64,000 nucleotides of DNA from Valencia hispanica (GCA_963556495.2 OY747712.1:4479634-4543633), one strand, 5' to 3'. Shown: positions 20,960 through 31,870, numbered from the stretch's first letter. The notes: generated by a model not told the origin, from the sequence alone. A program made the numbers and translations.

Positions 20960-21340
20960 AGTGAAATCCAGGTGTGTCATTCCTCTCCAGCTCATTCATC
21001 TCCGCCACTATAGATCATTTAATCCCTCCAGTAGGTTCTGGGTTTCCAGAATGTGCCTGGAAAAGTAAGGCATCGTCCTGATGAAGAGGAGCTCCAAGCC
21101 TCCCCGTAGGATGAAGGTTCTCTCCTTGTCTCTAAGGGAGAGCTCAGAGACCTTACAGAGAAAGCTCGTTTCAGCTGCTTGTACTCAGGATCTTTTTACT
21201 CTAGAGGCATCATGATACCAGGTGAGGGTCTGAATGTAGATGGACCAGGATACTGAAAACTTCAACTTTCAGCTCAGCTCCTACTTCACCAGGAATGTTT
21301 TTCCATCTCTGGCTGCTTACCATCATCACTTGAGAACAAA
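20960..21340 (-). mobile_element. Decayed non-LTR retrotransposon fragment (RTE/Rex3-like)
   Basis: Antisense phrases resemble a widespread fish LINE: TCTCTAAGGGAGAGCTCAGA, CGTTTCAGCTGCTTGTACTC, AGGTGAGGGTCTGAATGTAG and CAGCTCAGCTCCTACTTCAC. Many substitutions and small deletions show an old copy. The clade call is from memory of the family pattern and is tentative. Related sequence recurs at 27315-27490. Confidence 0.6.
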
Positions 21341-22285
21341 ACACCGAAATACTTTAATTCTACTTGATGCCGACCAAGAAACAGCATTTCACCGTTTTTC
21401 TGTCAAGAACCAACTGCTGGGGAGCAAGAAGAGTTGCTCATCCTGGCTGCTTTATATTCAGCTGTTTGTTTTTTTCTCAGGTAGGAATGAAAGATTATGG
21501 GTTTGATCCTGGCACTATTCCTTGCATAGCAACATCTAGAGATTTGGTCTACAAACCATTGAGAAGAGGCAGCCTTGGAGGGAGCCTGTCTTTGTCATGA
21601 ATACATGGACACCACTCTTGCTTTGGAGACACAGGAACCAGATAGCCCATAAAAGTCAACTCTTCATTGCATATTACGACACCTCCAAAATAATTGTGTG
21701 GTCTCAAGCTTTTGTCAGGTACACCAAACACATGTGGACTGGACAATCAAACTTCTGGACCTTTTCTGCTACAATGGAGGGGAAGGACCTGGTTCGCTCT
21801 TTGATGACCAGGATCCTTAGAAGTTTTACGATCAGTCAGAGCCTCTTCGCCCTCTCACCAGGCTGAGAAGTGGATTCTTGTGACAGCTGAAACATATCCC
21901 CCCAGTCCCCTCTCTTTGAACTTCAGGCCACCAGCCCAGTCTGCCACAATCAAGGCATTGAACTAGTTTTTCATGCAACGTTAGGAAGACTCGTCAGCTG
22001 TGCTAGCCTCAAAATCTCCAGAACATTCAAGAAGTCATAGCGAATCTTGTTCTTTGTTGCTACCTTCTTGCCAAAATGATTTTCAGCAGCCTCAGGGACG
22101 TCTACCCAAAGCAATGGGCTCATTTCTCCTCAAGTTCTCAGATTATGCTTCGTCAGGGATGCTATGTCAAGATCGGTAATTCCCTGCCCAGATATTTTTC
22201 TAGATCTTTGAGCAATTTGCCAGAACTTCCTTAACATCAACTCAGGTCATTTTCCCACCTGATAGTCCGGTAGACTTGATTCAAT
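21341..22285. other. Unassigned, possibly decayed repeat
   Basis: No TIR, tail or known protein motif was identified. Three short plus-strand frames overlap but give no conserved motif. Confidence 0.35.
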
Positions 22286-22289
22286 TGGA

Positions 22290-22880
22290 GACCAAAATTG
22301 CAACATTGCTGCTTCTTTTAGCTGGTGTGGTTCACTTTCTCATTGTAATTTGTCAAACAAAAGCAAACTTTTTGAGCTACATGTTTGTTTCCCCGCCTGC
22401 GATGGCGCTGTGTCCCACGTTGCACCAAGGAGCTGCTTCTCGGTGCAGCAGGGGACACTTCCTGTTCCGTGAAATGTAAACAAACATGGAACGGCATCAG
22501 ATTTTAGCGTTTTTAGGATCGCTCTGTTGTCTGTGGGAAATGTTCCAGCCAAGTACGTCGCAGCAATGGGCTCAGCATGTTTAGAAAACGAGCTAGAGTT
22601 GTTTTTGCGCGGTTGTTTTTGTTGTGTTTAGCCAGAGTGCACCATAAGACACTTTCTTGCTTTTGGGGCAGCACCGGCCCGCTTGGCATCCACATATGCA
22701 GTCGAAGTGCACCAGAGTTCTCTTCGACTGAGGCAAGACCTAGGTTTTTAGGCGGACCAAAGTTTGCGTCATTGGTCCACGTCAGAGTTCGATACTGCAT
22801 TCACACCTCCCCATATGGACCGGACTTTCTGGGCAAATCGAATAAAGCGGACTGAACAGGGTTGGTGTGAAGGCACCCTT
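22290..22880. mobile_element. Probable non-autonomous DNA transposon remnant
   Basis: The right end is GTTGGTGTGAAGGCACCCTT A, typical of fish MITE termini of the AAGGGTGC-TTCACACC type. The left end carries a related but degraded GGTGTGGTTCAC. The interior holds GTTCGATACTGCATTCACAC. The target duplication is not visible. Confidence 0.4.
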
Positions 22881-24514
22881 AGAGTCGCATCCAAAATCCT
22901 CCAATGTCCAAGTTTTCGCTAACGCAACCAATAAAGCAGTATTTCTTCTGACCTGTAGAATTACATTGTTGGAGCTATTATCCATTTTCTTTTTTCCATC
23001 TGTGTAATCTTTGGGATTTTTAAATAATTTTAGATAAAGAAATGGGAACACCTTGTGTTGTGACAAGCGGATGGTCACAAAGAGACTAAAAAGCAAATTA
23101 AACTGAAGTCTTTGCAAAGAGCAAACATGCTGACACAACACTGGCTGATCCCTTGAGTTTAGGAACCTTCATGACTCACAGGTCATATTTAAGGAAACAT
23201 TTCTCTGAAAATGCGTAGGAACTGGAGCTGAAGCATCTAACAAAGCCTGGAGAAGTGTTGATCAAAACCACAACAAAAGATTGGGGGAAAGTTTCGAAGA
23301 TACCCGTCAGCAACAGACGACTAACATGTTCAGAAGAACTGTGAAAGAAGCACAACCAGAACGTTTCTGTCTGGACTGTGAATAAGAAACTGACCTGCAT
23401 GAACAGCTTTTCCTCACAGGCTCTGAACTGACTGAAGCATGCTTTCTGAAACAATGGACTGGCTTGGATTCTAACCCAAACATCAGAAGGTTGCTTCACA
23501 TGGATCCAACAAGAGCTCCGGTACAACCTGCCGCTCCGTTCTCTGCCACCTGGAGGACTTGCTACAGATTAAATGTCTCATTAAATCTTAATTCCTGTAT
23601 TCAGAGGGTTGTGTGGTGATTAGCAAAGAGTTAACCTGCCCCCTCCCCAACCTTGGATTATCCCCGTCGCCCCTGTGACCAGCAGCAGAGGGGGTGGGCC
23701 CTCTGTTGTGAGCGAGCTGCCACCACAGATGGTGGAGGAAATTAAAGGCTGCACGTTACCATCATTATCCGAACTAAAACCTGGAACCAGCCAGGATGCC
23801 CCCGCCCCGCACCCCTGGCTGAAGGTTTCTGATCAGCAGAAGATGAAAACTTTTAATTTGACTTCATTTCACTCACACCCAGGGGAGTCTAATGTTTCGT
23901 GAAGAACCACGACTTGTTGAATTTCTGATTTTCCCAAAGGAACCTGAGGTGTTTCCTGCTTTCACATTATTGTAATGAGACATCTCAACAGACCCCCAGA
24001 GTCGCCCAATCCACAACAAATGCTCTAAGCCAATTAGAGATAACAATAATGGAACCTAATCAAATCAGTAATGCTGGTTTGCAATCCTTCCCTTTCCATT
24101 TGGCTTCTGCATCCCCCTTCCCCTCCACCCCCCCCCTTTTAGTCCTTTACTGCAGCCAGTTTGAGACTGTGTACTCCAAATGTGGGGAGGAGGGTGTGCA
24201 GACCCAAACTGTACCCTCTAGATTTAGATTCCCCATGCCTTAATGTCCTCCTTCAGTCCCGAACACAGCACAGTTCCCCAGGAGACGCCCGAGTCCAAAA
24301 TCTGTGTGACCACCTCAGAAGTTCTTCAGCTGTCAAAATGTACATTCTCATGTCTGATTACCCTTTAGACATATTTATAGTACCGGTATATGTTATTTTT
24401 TCAAATCTGGTTGAAATTTGTATTTCCCGTTTCTAGAATTTCAGAGAAATCCAACTTTGTTCGTCCTTTTTTCAGTTTGCTTTCATGCGTCCTGGTGTTC
24501 ATCTCATTCATCAC
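22881..24514. other. No recognised feature
   Basis: Short C runs lie near 24128. No coding evidence. Confidence 0.45.
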
Positions 24515-24684
24515 GGACCGTTGCTCAGGAGGGAGGAGCTCGTCTTAACCGGAGGGTTTCCGCTTCGAACTCCTGCACCGTCCATCTTGGTCAGACACTT
24601 CACGCGCTTTGCCTGTTGGTGGTGGTCAGAGGGTTGGTTGTGCCTGTGTATGGCAGGCGAAAATGTAGATTACCATCACGCAGA
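24515..24684 (+). mobile_element. tRNA-derived SINE, tail missing
   Basis: The head has an A-box-like TTGCTCAGGAGG followed by AGGAGCTCGTCTT and a B-box-like GGTTTCCGCTTCGAACTCC. The body continues GACACTTCACGCG, then TGGTGGTGGTCAGAGGGTTG, as in a common fish SINE. It breaks off after ACCATCAC and joins an L2 tail directly. Confidence 0.7.
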
Positions 24685-24687
24685 GCT

Positions 24688-25158
24688 CAGAGAATAGACT
24701 TCTACATACTTTTACTAGTTTATAAATCATTGAATGGCTTAGCACCAACGTATGTTGAAGATCTACTGTTACTATAGCAACCCCCCCCCACCAGACCACT
24801 CAGGTCCTCTAATTCCAGTCTACTCATCATCCCTATAATCAGAACCAAACATGGAGAAGCAGCTTTCAGTTTCTATGCTCCTCTAATGTGGAACAAACTT
24901 CCAGAAAACTGCAAAGCTGCTGAAACACCGAGTTCTTTATAATCAAGGCTAAAAACGTATCTGTTTAGAGCTGCCTTTGAGTGATGCTTTCATGTACCAT
25001 GTTTTGTCTGGTTCTTGCTTTAATTCTGTTTTTACTTTAAAAGCTTTGTCTGTGTTTTACTGCTTTTTATTTTATTTTACCCCATAATCATGTAAAGCAC
25101 CTTGAATGACCTTGTTGTTGAACGTGTGCTATACAAATAAAATAGCCTTGTCTTGCCT
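24688..25158 (+). mobile_element. L2-type LINE 3' fragment (ORF2 C-terminus and tail)
   Basis: Translation shows LLLVYKSLNGLAPTYVEDLL, then GEAAFSFYAPLMWNKLPENC and a final RLKTYLFRAAFE, the C-terminal RT region of fish L2-type LINEs. The tail is ACAAATAAAATAGCCTTGTC TTGCC. A C run interrupts it at about 24781-24788. Confidence 0.82.
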
Positions 25159-25834
25159 AGAGCCCATTTTCTAACTATCCGTCAAACGAAACGGAGAGCG
25201 CACGCCTGTGATTGGTCATCTCAACAACAGCCATCATTTCCGGCTTGAAGCTACTTGCTTTAAATTTGTCAACAGCGCTGGTGTTGACAGAATTGTGGAA
25301 AGATCTCGCGGAAGCAGACATGGAGCAGATTGAGGAACGTCTGGCAGAAGAAGTCAAAAAATGTGAACATTTGTACAACCCTTCACTGAAGGAATACAAA
25401 GACGCTCAGCTGTTTCCTGCGATTTCTGGAGGGAAATCGCAGGAAACTTGGGATTGGAGGTGGGGGAATGCACGAAGCGATGGAGGAAAATGAGGGACAG
25501 ATTTGTCCCTTTGAAAACGACTTTAAAGAGCAGCAGTGGTCATGCTGGTGGCCGCAGGATGAGGACATCACTGCCAGTAGGCAGACCCGCCAAAAAAGAT
25601 CTGCCCCCCCTGCTGTCCTGGTGGAGAATTGCTTTGCAACACTGACTCACCGATGGAGAAGTATAAACGGAAAACGTCTCCATCAAAACGTCTTGCTTGT
25701 GAATGCAAACTTGCTGTCGGAGAAGTATAATCCAGGCTTTAGGACTAGATAAAGCGGTGTACAAGTACAGGCCAGTTACCCTTCATCTGCTTTGATGCTG
25801 TGTAGACCTGAATGTTCTGCTCTATAACATCATC
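25159..25834 (+). pseudogene. Harbinger-type MADF/Myb-like protein gene remnant
   Basis: From ATG 25321 the frame reads MEQIEERLAEEVKKCEHLYN and PSLKEYKDAQ, the start of a MADF domain as in proteins partnered with PIF/Harbinger transposases. After a break near 25415-25445 another frame continues GLEVGECTKRWRKMRDRFV, the second half of the domain. Reading further downstream is degraded. The break coincides with a perfect 15-bp hairpin. The known role of such proteins is DNA binding and nuclear import of the transposase. No transposase or TIRs were found here, so it is a remnant. Confidence 0.7.
25412..25447. repeat. Perfect 15-bp hairpin, 6-nt loop
   Basis: GTTTCCTGCGATTTC at 25412-25426 and its exact complement at 25433-25447, with loop TGGAGG, inside the MADF remnant at its frame break. 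Confidence 0.92.
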
Positions 25835-26748
25835 TCAAAGGAGCCGTATGTAAGATTGTGGCCAATACTGGTACTGCAATAACTTTCAAATGACTGTAGA
25901 GCGGTGTATCCCCTCCCCCTCCCCCCCGACTCGAGGTTCCCAGATAAGCTGCAGGATCCAGCAAAAACGTAGGCTGCCCCAAGGAGCTTCCAATGGCAAG
26001 TGACGAGTCCTACACACTAAGTTTTTTTTCTGTTAATTATCATGACAGAGAAACGTGCTCTGATAACGCATCGCTAATGTTAGCAATGACGACTGAACGT
26101 TTTTATTTCCCAGACAATTCCTTACCTTTTCATTCGATGACCCTCCTCCTACATATGCGCTAACGTAACGTTACTTTGCACGAACATGCATAACTTTGTT
26201 CGACTGTCATGAGTATTTGAAATGTCCATTTAGATTAAGTACAAGTTGGCCAAAGATGGATGAATCTTACCTGTCCAGGATTAAATTAGCAACGTTGGCG
26301 TCTGTCTTCAAATTCTTCTGTTTTCAGCCGTCTCCATCTTGCAGAGGCATCTCCTTTACAAATCCTTGTTATATTTCGGACTTTGTCACGACGTATTTCT
26401 GAACGACAACGAGGTCTTTTAGGTGTAGTAACGTCAGATATTTTTTATCCGAAACACTTTTGTAGCTGCAGCTGTAGTAACTAGAGCAGAGCTGGCAACC
26501 CCGATGCCGAAACACTACTGACTGATTGGTAGATAGGTGGAGGGCGGAGCTTCAGGCCAAAACACAAGATGACATCATCAACATCAGTTAAGGCCGGAAC
26601 CTCACTTTTTAAATGACAATATCCTGGCCGTACTACTGTTGACAGTGATATAAGTATTAGAAATGAACATGATTTCTTAATGTCTAGTGACATATCAGGG
26701 CCATTTTATGATTAGTAGAAATACATTTCTTACACACAGCTCCTTTAA
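25835..26748. mobile_element. TTAA-target non-autonomous DNA transposon
   Basis: The right end AGCTCCTTTAA (TTAA 26745-26748) and the left end TCAAAGGAGC (25835) are inverted repeats: AAAGGAGC, then GTAAGA-type bases on both sides. TTAA duplications indicate a piggyBac- or Kolobok-type mobiliser. The left TTAA has one change. About 910 bp with no transposase ORF. A C-run lies near 25920. Confidence 0.65.
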
Positions 26749-27314
26749 CTATGTCTTATTAGCTTCTGCTTATGGACCAACCAAATACTAAACACAATAA
26801 CATTTATAGCCTTAGCTAATTTGCCCCCAGGTCAAATCAAAGTGCTGTTAGACATCATTTTAAAGTTGTGTTTCAACCTGTAGTCCAGTTTGAGACTCGA
26901 TGCTTTATTGTCGGTGTGACAGATCACGGGATGATGTTCTGGCTGATTTCTCCTAAATCTTGTAACCCTCTGTTATTTAAGACGTACTTCATCTATAATG
27001 TGCAGTAAGCCTTTGGACATTTGAGAAAACTGCATTTAACAAGAATCTGCAGGTTCCTAAAGATGTAAAACTGTGCTGATTTGTGTTCATTTATGAATAA
27101 GCTAATGAACAGATGAGTCGGAACTTCACTGGGACCAGCAGGAGGCGATTTCCACCCAGCATGAAGTCCACCAGGGCTCTGCAGTCTAAGAAGTGACCTA
27201 CTTCTGACTCTGCATTAACTAATGAGCTGCAGATTATTCATCTTGCTGTCAGCATTGAGAATTGAACCATCAGAGATATTTTCATTTTAATTCAGTGAAA
27301 CTGCTGATTTGCAT
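26749..27314. other. No recognised feature
   Basis: Unique-looking, moderately AT-rich. Confidence 0.45.
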
Positions 27315-27490
27315 CCATCCAACATTGGGTCAAGGAGGGTCCAGGAGGAAAACCCAGACATCCCTCTCCCCATGGCACTCCACTGCTCATCCCAGGAGAT
27401 CCCAAGGTGTTCCCATCCCAGAATAGATATATAGTCCTCTGTTAAGCTCAGAGTCTCCTAGCCTCCCCATAGGATGCGGCTGGTTTCAAC
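27315..27490 (-). mobile_element. Decayed non-LTR fragment, same family as 20960-21340
   Basis: Contains GAGATCCCAAGGTGTTCCCA and CTCCCCATAGGATGCGGC, antisense phrases of the RTE/Rex3-like LINE. Confidence 0.55.
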
Positions 27491-27855
27491 TTGAAGCCAG
27501 TTGAAAGCAGATGAAAACATCCACAACCTTTTCTCCTTCACTGGGTCACATTAAATAAGGCTAATCATTTCCTGTTGTTCATTAAAATGTCAAAATTGTA
27601 TTTAATTTGCAAAAGATAAGGAAAAAATGAAGAATCTTAAAACTATTTTTCTTGAACTCTTTTTAAATTCAAAAGCTTGCATACATTTCCTTTGCTTTGC
27701 TTTGGGTTTCCTTCCACAAGCTTCTCACAATAGTTTGCTCTAATTTTGGCCCATTCCTCCAGACAGAACCGCTGTAACTGGTTCAGGCCATCTTGCTAGC
27801 TCACACCTCTTGTGATGGGTCCTCCAGAACATTGACTTTGTTGTCTTTAATGCCC

Positions 27856-28320
27856 CGTTCTATTTGTCTTGTAAGCGCGACTTGCAACTCGAGAGTGACG
27901 TCACATCCGTGTTGGAAAACAAGTCACAGCGCGTTTTTGCGCTCTGTTTTTTCACACAACATGACAGGTCGGAAAAGATGGACGCCTCCAGGAAAGTCGC
28001 TGTTGCTGTTGTTTATTAGGCGGTATTTAGCACGTAACAAGACTGTAGCCACATGCCTATAGGTTATCGTATACACTGCTATGTGTACGACTTCTACATT
28101 TGGTTGCAACAAAGACAAAAGTGCTTAAAATAGTAGAAAACCACAATGTTTACTTACATGTGATGCTCGTGGTAGCCATCTTGGAACTGAACTCGGGGTC
28201 CTCTGGGCCTCGACGAGTTGACGACCTGTATATACGACCTCGGGGACGTTCTATTTGCTACTTCCGGTTCGTAATTCTGGAAACCGACTCGCAAACCGGG
28301 TTCGGTGGACAAATAGAACG
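27856..28320. mobile_element. 465-bp MITE with perfect 13-bp TIR
   Basis: Ends are CGTTCTATTTGTC and its exact reverse complement. A CRE-type TGACGTCAC lies at 27896-27904. It interrupts the Tc1 copy. No unambiguous target duplication, and no coding potential. Confidence 0.72.
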
Positions 28321-28705
28321 CTCACTTTTTAAATACTTTGGCAGGTTGCTGAGGGTCATGCAACGATGGTCATTATGGCCAAACACTAATTAATTCATGT
28401 TAGTTTCATCAGACCACAGAAGATGCCTTCAGAAGTGAAGGTCTTTTGCTCCTGAGCGCATTTGCAAACTGCTCTCTGGCTTTTTAAGTTGCTTTTACAG
28501 TAATGGCTTCTTCCTCTCCGAATGGCCATTCAGCCCACGTGGCACAGGACTCATTTCCCTGTGGATAATGACACATCTTCACAGGGTCTCCAGATTTTGT
28601 TTTGGGGGTTGGTTCACACATCTTGAACCCAAATCATGGTCATCTCGTGGACGCAGAACCCGTCTCAATTATCTGAGCGTTTGTAAACTTTGGGGCACGA
28701 CTACC

Positions 28706-29180
28706 TGTCATGTTTCAAGGTTAAGGTAGGACCCAAAAAGCAGCAGGTATAACAAAATGATTTAATGAAAAACGAAGACAAGGAACTTACAGAACTCAGG
28801 AGGATCAAAAGGCAGCAAACGGGCAAAACAGGAACCAGACGGGCAACAAGGAAGGCAGGAATCAGGCGGGGAAGAAAGACAGACGAACCAGCGAGTAGTG
28901 AGAGAAAGAGGACTGTATTTATACTGAGGGAGAGTGTGAGGATGTGAGCAGAGAGAGCTAGGGATCAATTAGGGAAACCGGTTGCAGCTGAGAGGGAGTG
29001 AGCAGGTGGAAGTAATCAACTGGGATAGGAGGTAAAAAGGCTAGGAGGAAGACTAGGAACAAAACATAAGGACTAGACAGAGGATAATACTAAAGAGGAA
29101 TACAAAATAGAAAGGAGCAAGGGGTGATTAACATCTAAGAACCAGGAGAAATAAGGAAACAATCAGCTCAATCGACATCA
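28706..29180 (-). mobile_element. Solo LTR, Gypsy-like
   Basis: On the minus strand it starts TGATGTCGATTGAG and ends AACATGACA. It has a TATAAATAC promoter-like motif and ATTAAA near the poly(A) position. Flanks CTACC (28701) and CTAGT (29181) share only CTA, so the target duplication is weak. It lies within the Tc1 copy. Confidence 0.6.
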
Positions 29181-29286
29181 CTAGTTTAAATATTCCTTCC
29201 CTGATGTCAGCTATAAATAATATACTAATCTTGATAAGGCACTTTATCAAAATAAATCATATTTAGAAATTATACACTTGGTGTTA

Positions 29287-30066
29287 CAGTTTTTCTGAAT
29301 TGCTAAAACACTAAACTCCATTCTCTAAACCAAATTCTCAGTGGCCTAAACTCATTTCTCAGGTCCTTAGACACAATGTGCATAACCCATCCACTCTTTT
29401 TCTCAAAACCTTAAACGAATTCTCAGTCACTAAACACAGTTCACACTTTTATTGTAAAACTGGGCCTCCCACTGGCAGCAACGTGTGAACACAACTAATA
29501 TACAACTGTCCTTTCTTAGACACAGCAGCTCAAAATAAAACACACATGTATCCGGTGACGTGATCAGATCAACTGGGCGAGATAAAAACCAGTTCAGAGT
29601 GGCAGATATGCATCTGCAATGGGTAGACGCCTACAGAGAGGCAGAGGAGGAAGAGGACGAGTGAGAGGTGGTGGGCGAGGAGGAAGAGGACGAGACAACC
29701 GAGAACAGTCATGACTGATGACGTTTGAGCAACTTTTTATCCATCAGTATATTCAGCACTTCACACATCATTCTAATCACGGTAACTTCGTGTTAAATAT
29801 ACTTAAAGTATTTCCTGTTAACTACATGTCTTCAGTTATGTGTTGTAGTGTCTGACGAATGTTCTGGGATGAATATATTTTACCTGCTGTGTGTACGATG
29901 TGAACACAGCGCTTGGTTTTAAACGCATGATGACTGGTTATGAGGAGAACGCTTCATTTTGAGGTTTGGTGAATGTAGTTACGATTTTTGGATTTGGGTT
30001 TAAGGTTTTGAGAAATCGGGTGGAGGTTAAATTAAAGCAATGTGCTTTAGCAATTCAGAAAAACTG
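29287..30066. mobile_element. Tc1/mariner-superfamily deletion derivative, 25-bp TIR
   Basis: Left end CAGTTTTTCTGAATTGCTAA (25 bp to 29311) and the complement of the right end (30042-30066) match at 24 of 25 positions. Both are flanked by TA (29285-29286, 30067-30068). At 780 bp it is too short for a transposase. A short Arg/Gly-rich frame remains. Confidence 0.88.
29619..29714 (+). pseudogene. 31-codon Arg/Gly-rich ORF, transposase N-terminus remnant
   Basis: Reads MGRRLQRGRGGRGRVRGGGR and GGRGRDNREQS, then TGA. Some fish mariner-type transposases start with a comparable R/G-rich tail before the helix-turn-helix, so I read this as the surviving 5' end of that gene. The rest of the gene is deleted. 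Whether it is translated is unknown. Confidence 0.5.
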
Positions 30067-30204
30067 TAAGTGGCTGTTCCTACACTTCCACCTAATATTA
30101 GACCAACCTGTCGCCTTCCCCTGTTTTTCCTGATTCTTTCACTCTCTCCTTCTCTTCTTTTTCTCCATCCTCACAGCTAAATGAAAGGAACTTTGTATTA
30201 AGGA

Positions 30205-30495
30205 ACGTTTTCAGCTTTCAGTTTCTATGCTCCTCTAATCTGGAACAATCTTCCAGAAAACTGCAAAGCTGCTGAAACGCTGAGTTCTTTTAAATCACAA
30301 CTAAAAACGTATCTGTTTAGAGCTGCCTTTGAGTCATGCTTTGATTTATGCTTCTTGCTTTATCGCAGTTTTTACTTTATATGCTTTGTCTGTGTTTTAC
30401 TGCTATTTTTATTTTACCCTTTAATCATGTAAAACACTTTGAATTACCTTGTTGTTGAAAGTGTGCTATACAAATAAAATTGCCTTGCTTTGCCT
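30205..30495 (+). mobile_element. L2-type LINE 3' fragment
   Basis: Same family as 24688-25158: TTTCAGTTTCTATGCTCCTC, then the RLKTYLF-type end and tail ACAAATAAAATTGCCTTGCT. Confidence 0.82.
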
Positions 30496-30609
30496 TAGGG
30501 AATTTTCAAAGATACAGGGATCAAACTACATCAGGAATTGTGTTAACCAAAAACACAACCTTTTTTTTTCTTTTAAACAGTGATGGAAAAATCTGAAGGC
30601 CCTCCGTCA

Positions 30610-30790
30610 TTTAAAAAAAAAAAGGTTTTGTGGCCACAGTGGCCTTTATTGAAAGTGGAGAGGCTTACAGAAAGGGGAGAGACATTCGGCAAATGTCCCT
30701 GGGCTGGAATCGAACCCAGGACAACCGCATCGAGGACTAAGGAGCGCATCTGTGACTGCACCCGACAGATCGCTGCAGTTTAACTACTGA
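30610..30790 (-). mobile_element. tRNA-derived SINE
   Basis: On the minus strand a B box GGTTCGATTCC (complement at about 30707-30717) is followed by CCCAGGGACATTTGCCGAAT and a body ending CAATAAAGGCCACTGTGGCC with a T/A-rich tail at 30611-30621. This order matches a SINE, not a functional tRNA. Confidence 0.72.
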
Positions 30791-30923
30791 TGCAAAGGGA
30801 TTCCCACTGACGCCATCAGAAAAGCCCTCATTTACAGAGTGTTGCCGAATTCTGATCACTTCAATTAGAGAGAAATGTTCCCAATGGGGAGCCTAAGGCT
30901 CCTCCCCTTCCTGTCGGCCCATG

Positions 30924-31557
30924 GGTCCCCTGGCCGAAAAAATAAAAAATTAATGGAAGTCAATGGAGCGATCAAAGTTATTTTCTGGTCTTACGTCCTG
31001 AATCACTCATATGATGTACTTCAATTTAAATGACAACTAATGATGATGCGTTTCGACTGTGTTTGTCAAGTGATTTGGGATTTATTTCATTGTAAAAATT
31101 CTCAATTAAAATGCCACCAATCAGAAGTCGTCATATATGACGTCACGGAGCTAACGCTAGCTGACGCTAGCTATCGCTAGCTAACGCTAGCTAGCACTTA
31201 AAATCCTCACTGAGACCTTGTGGAGCTGCATGCTGGCTACTACTGACTATTTCTCCCCCAGCATAGCTGCCACTTTCCACATTTATGGTGGTTTTCTCCA
31301 CATTTAATCTCACGGCCATTTTTCTCCTTCTTCTTCTTCTCCAGTTGTAGTCCACTAAGTGTTTTTACACAAAACCTAAAGTAACTTTAGCTGCGGGTCG
31401 AAAATTTGCGTTTTCTCTGCATCAAAATGTTTCTTTGAAATTCACGGACATCATATGTTCAGTCCATGGCGCATTTCAAACGGGATCAGAAAATAACTTA
31501 TATCGCTCCATTGACTCTCATTCTTTTTTTTTGGCAGTAGGGGGGGACCCCTGGACA
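30924..31557. mobile_element. MITE with about 70-bp imperfect TIRs
   Basis: Left arm GGGTCCCCTGGCCGAAAAAA, then AGTCAATGGAGCGATC and AGTTATTTTCTGGTC. The right arm carries the complement: GATCAGAAAATAACTT, GCTCCATTGACT, GGGGGGACCCCTGG. The interior holds TGACGTCAC (31138-31146) and phased repeats. A fragment of the same family lies at 47305-47360. No coding. Confidence 0.78.
31150..31194. repeat. 10-bp phased repeat (NNCGCTAGCT)4
   Basis: Four successive units differ only in the first two bases (AA, GA, AT, AA) before CGCTAGCT. Confidence 0.88.
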
Positions 31558-31695
31558 GGATGTAGATGGACGTGATTTAGGGTCTCCATTTAAAAACGTA
31601 CCCATCTACAGTTTGGCAGCAGAGTGCGGATTCAGCCTCCATGTGGAGCGTTCAGGCCACAGCAGGTGAAATGTTCATTATACTGAATATGCCAA

Positions 31696-31696
<1 letters not shown>

Positions 31697-31776
<80 letters not shown>
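31697..31776. repeat. (ATT)n microsatellite
   Basis: About 26 uninterrupted units. Confidence 0.95.
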
Positions 31777-31777
<1 letters not shown>

Positions 31778-31870
31778 AAAACTAATGGATAAAAATAGAT
31801 TATGACTGGTTTTCATTTTATTTAAAATGACAAATAGTTTTTTAAATGTAGCTGGACCTCTGAACTACAT
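31777..31870. repeat. Unclassified repeat shared with 39525-39650
   Basis: GATAAAAATAGATTATGACT and GCTGGACCTCTG correspond to TAAAAATCGATTATGACC and GCGCGACCTCTGG at 39546-39635. Confidence 0.5.

Larger units (their letters stand above)
27670..29220 (-). mobile_element. Tc1-like transposon copy with two nested insertions
   Basis: Antisense Tc1 transposase phrases run in order: CACAAGCTTCTCACAATAG (27716), TGGCCCATTCCTCCAGACAG (27748), then after a gap CGATGGTCATTATGGCCAAA (28363), GTTTCATCAGACCACAGAAG, and ACTTTGGGGCACGACTACC up to 28705. Resumption near 29185 is suggested by TTCCCTGATGTCAGC. The gaps are a MITE (27856-28320) and a solo LTR (28706-29180). Frames are broken, and no TIRs are recognised. 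Confidence 0.72.

Noticed and set aside
30640..30790. tRNA gene suggested by GGTTCGATTCC on the minus strand
   Set aside because: No cloverleaf fits. The B box is followed by a SINE body and a T/A-rich tail.
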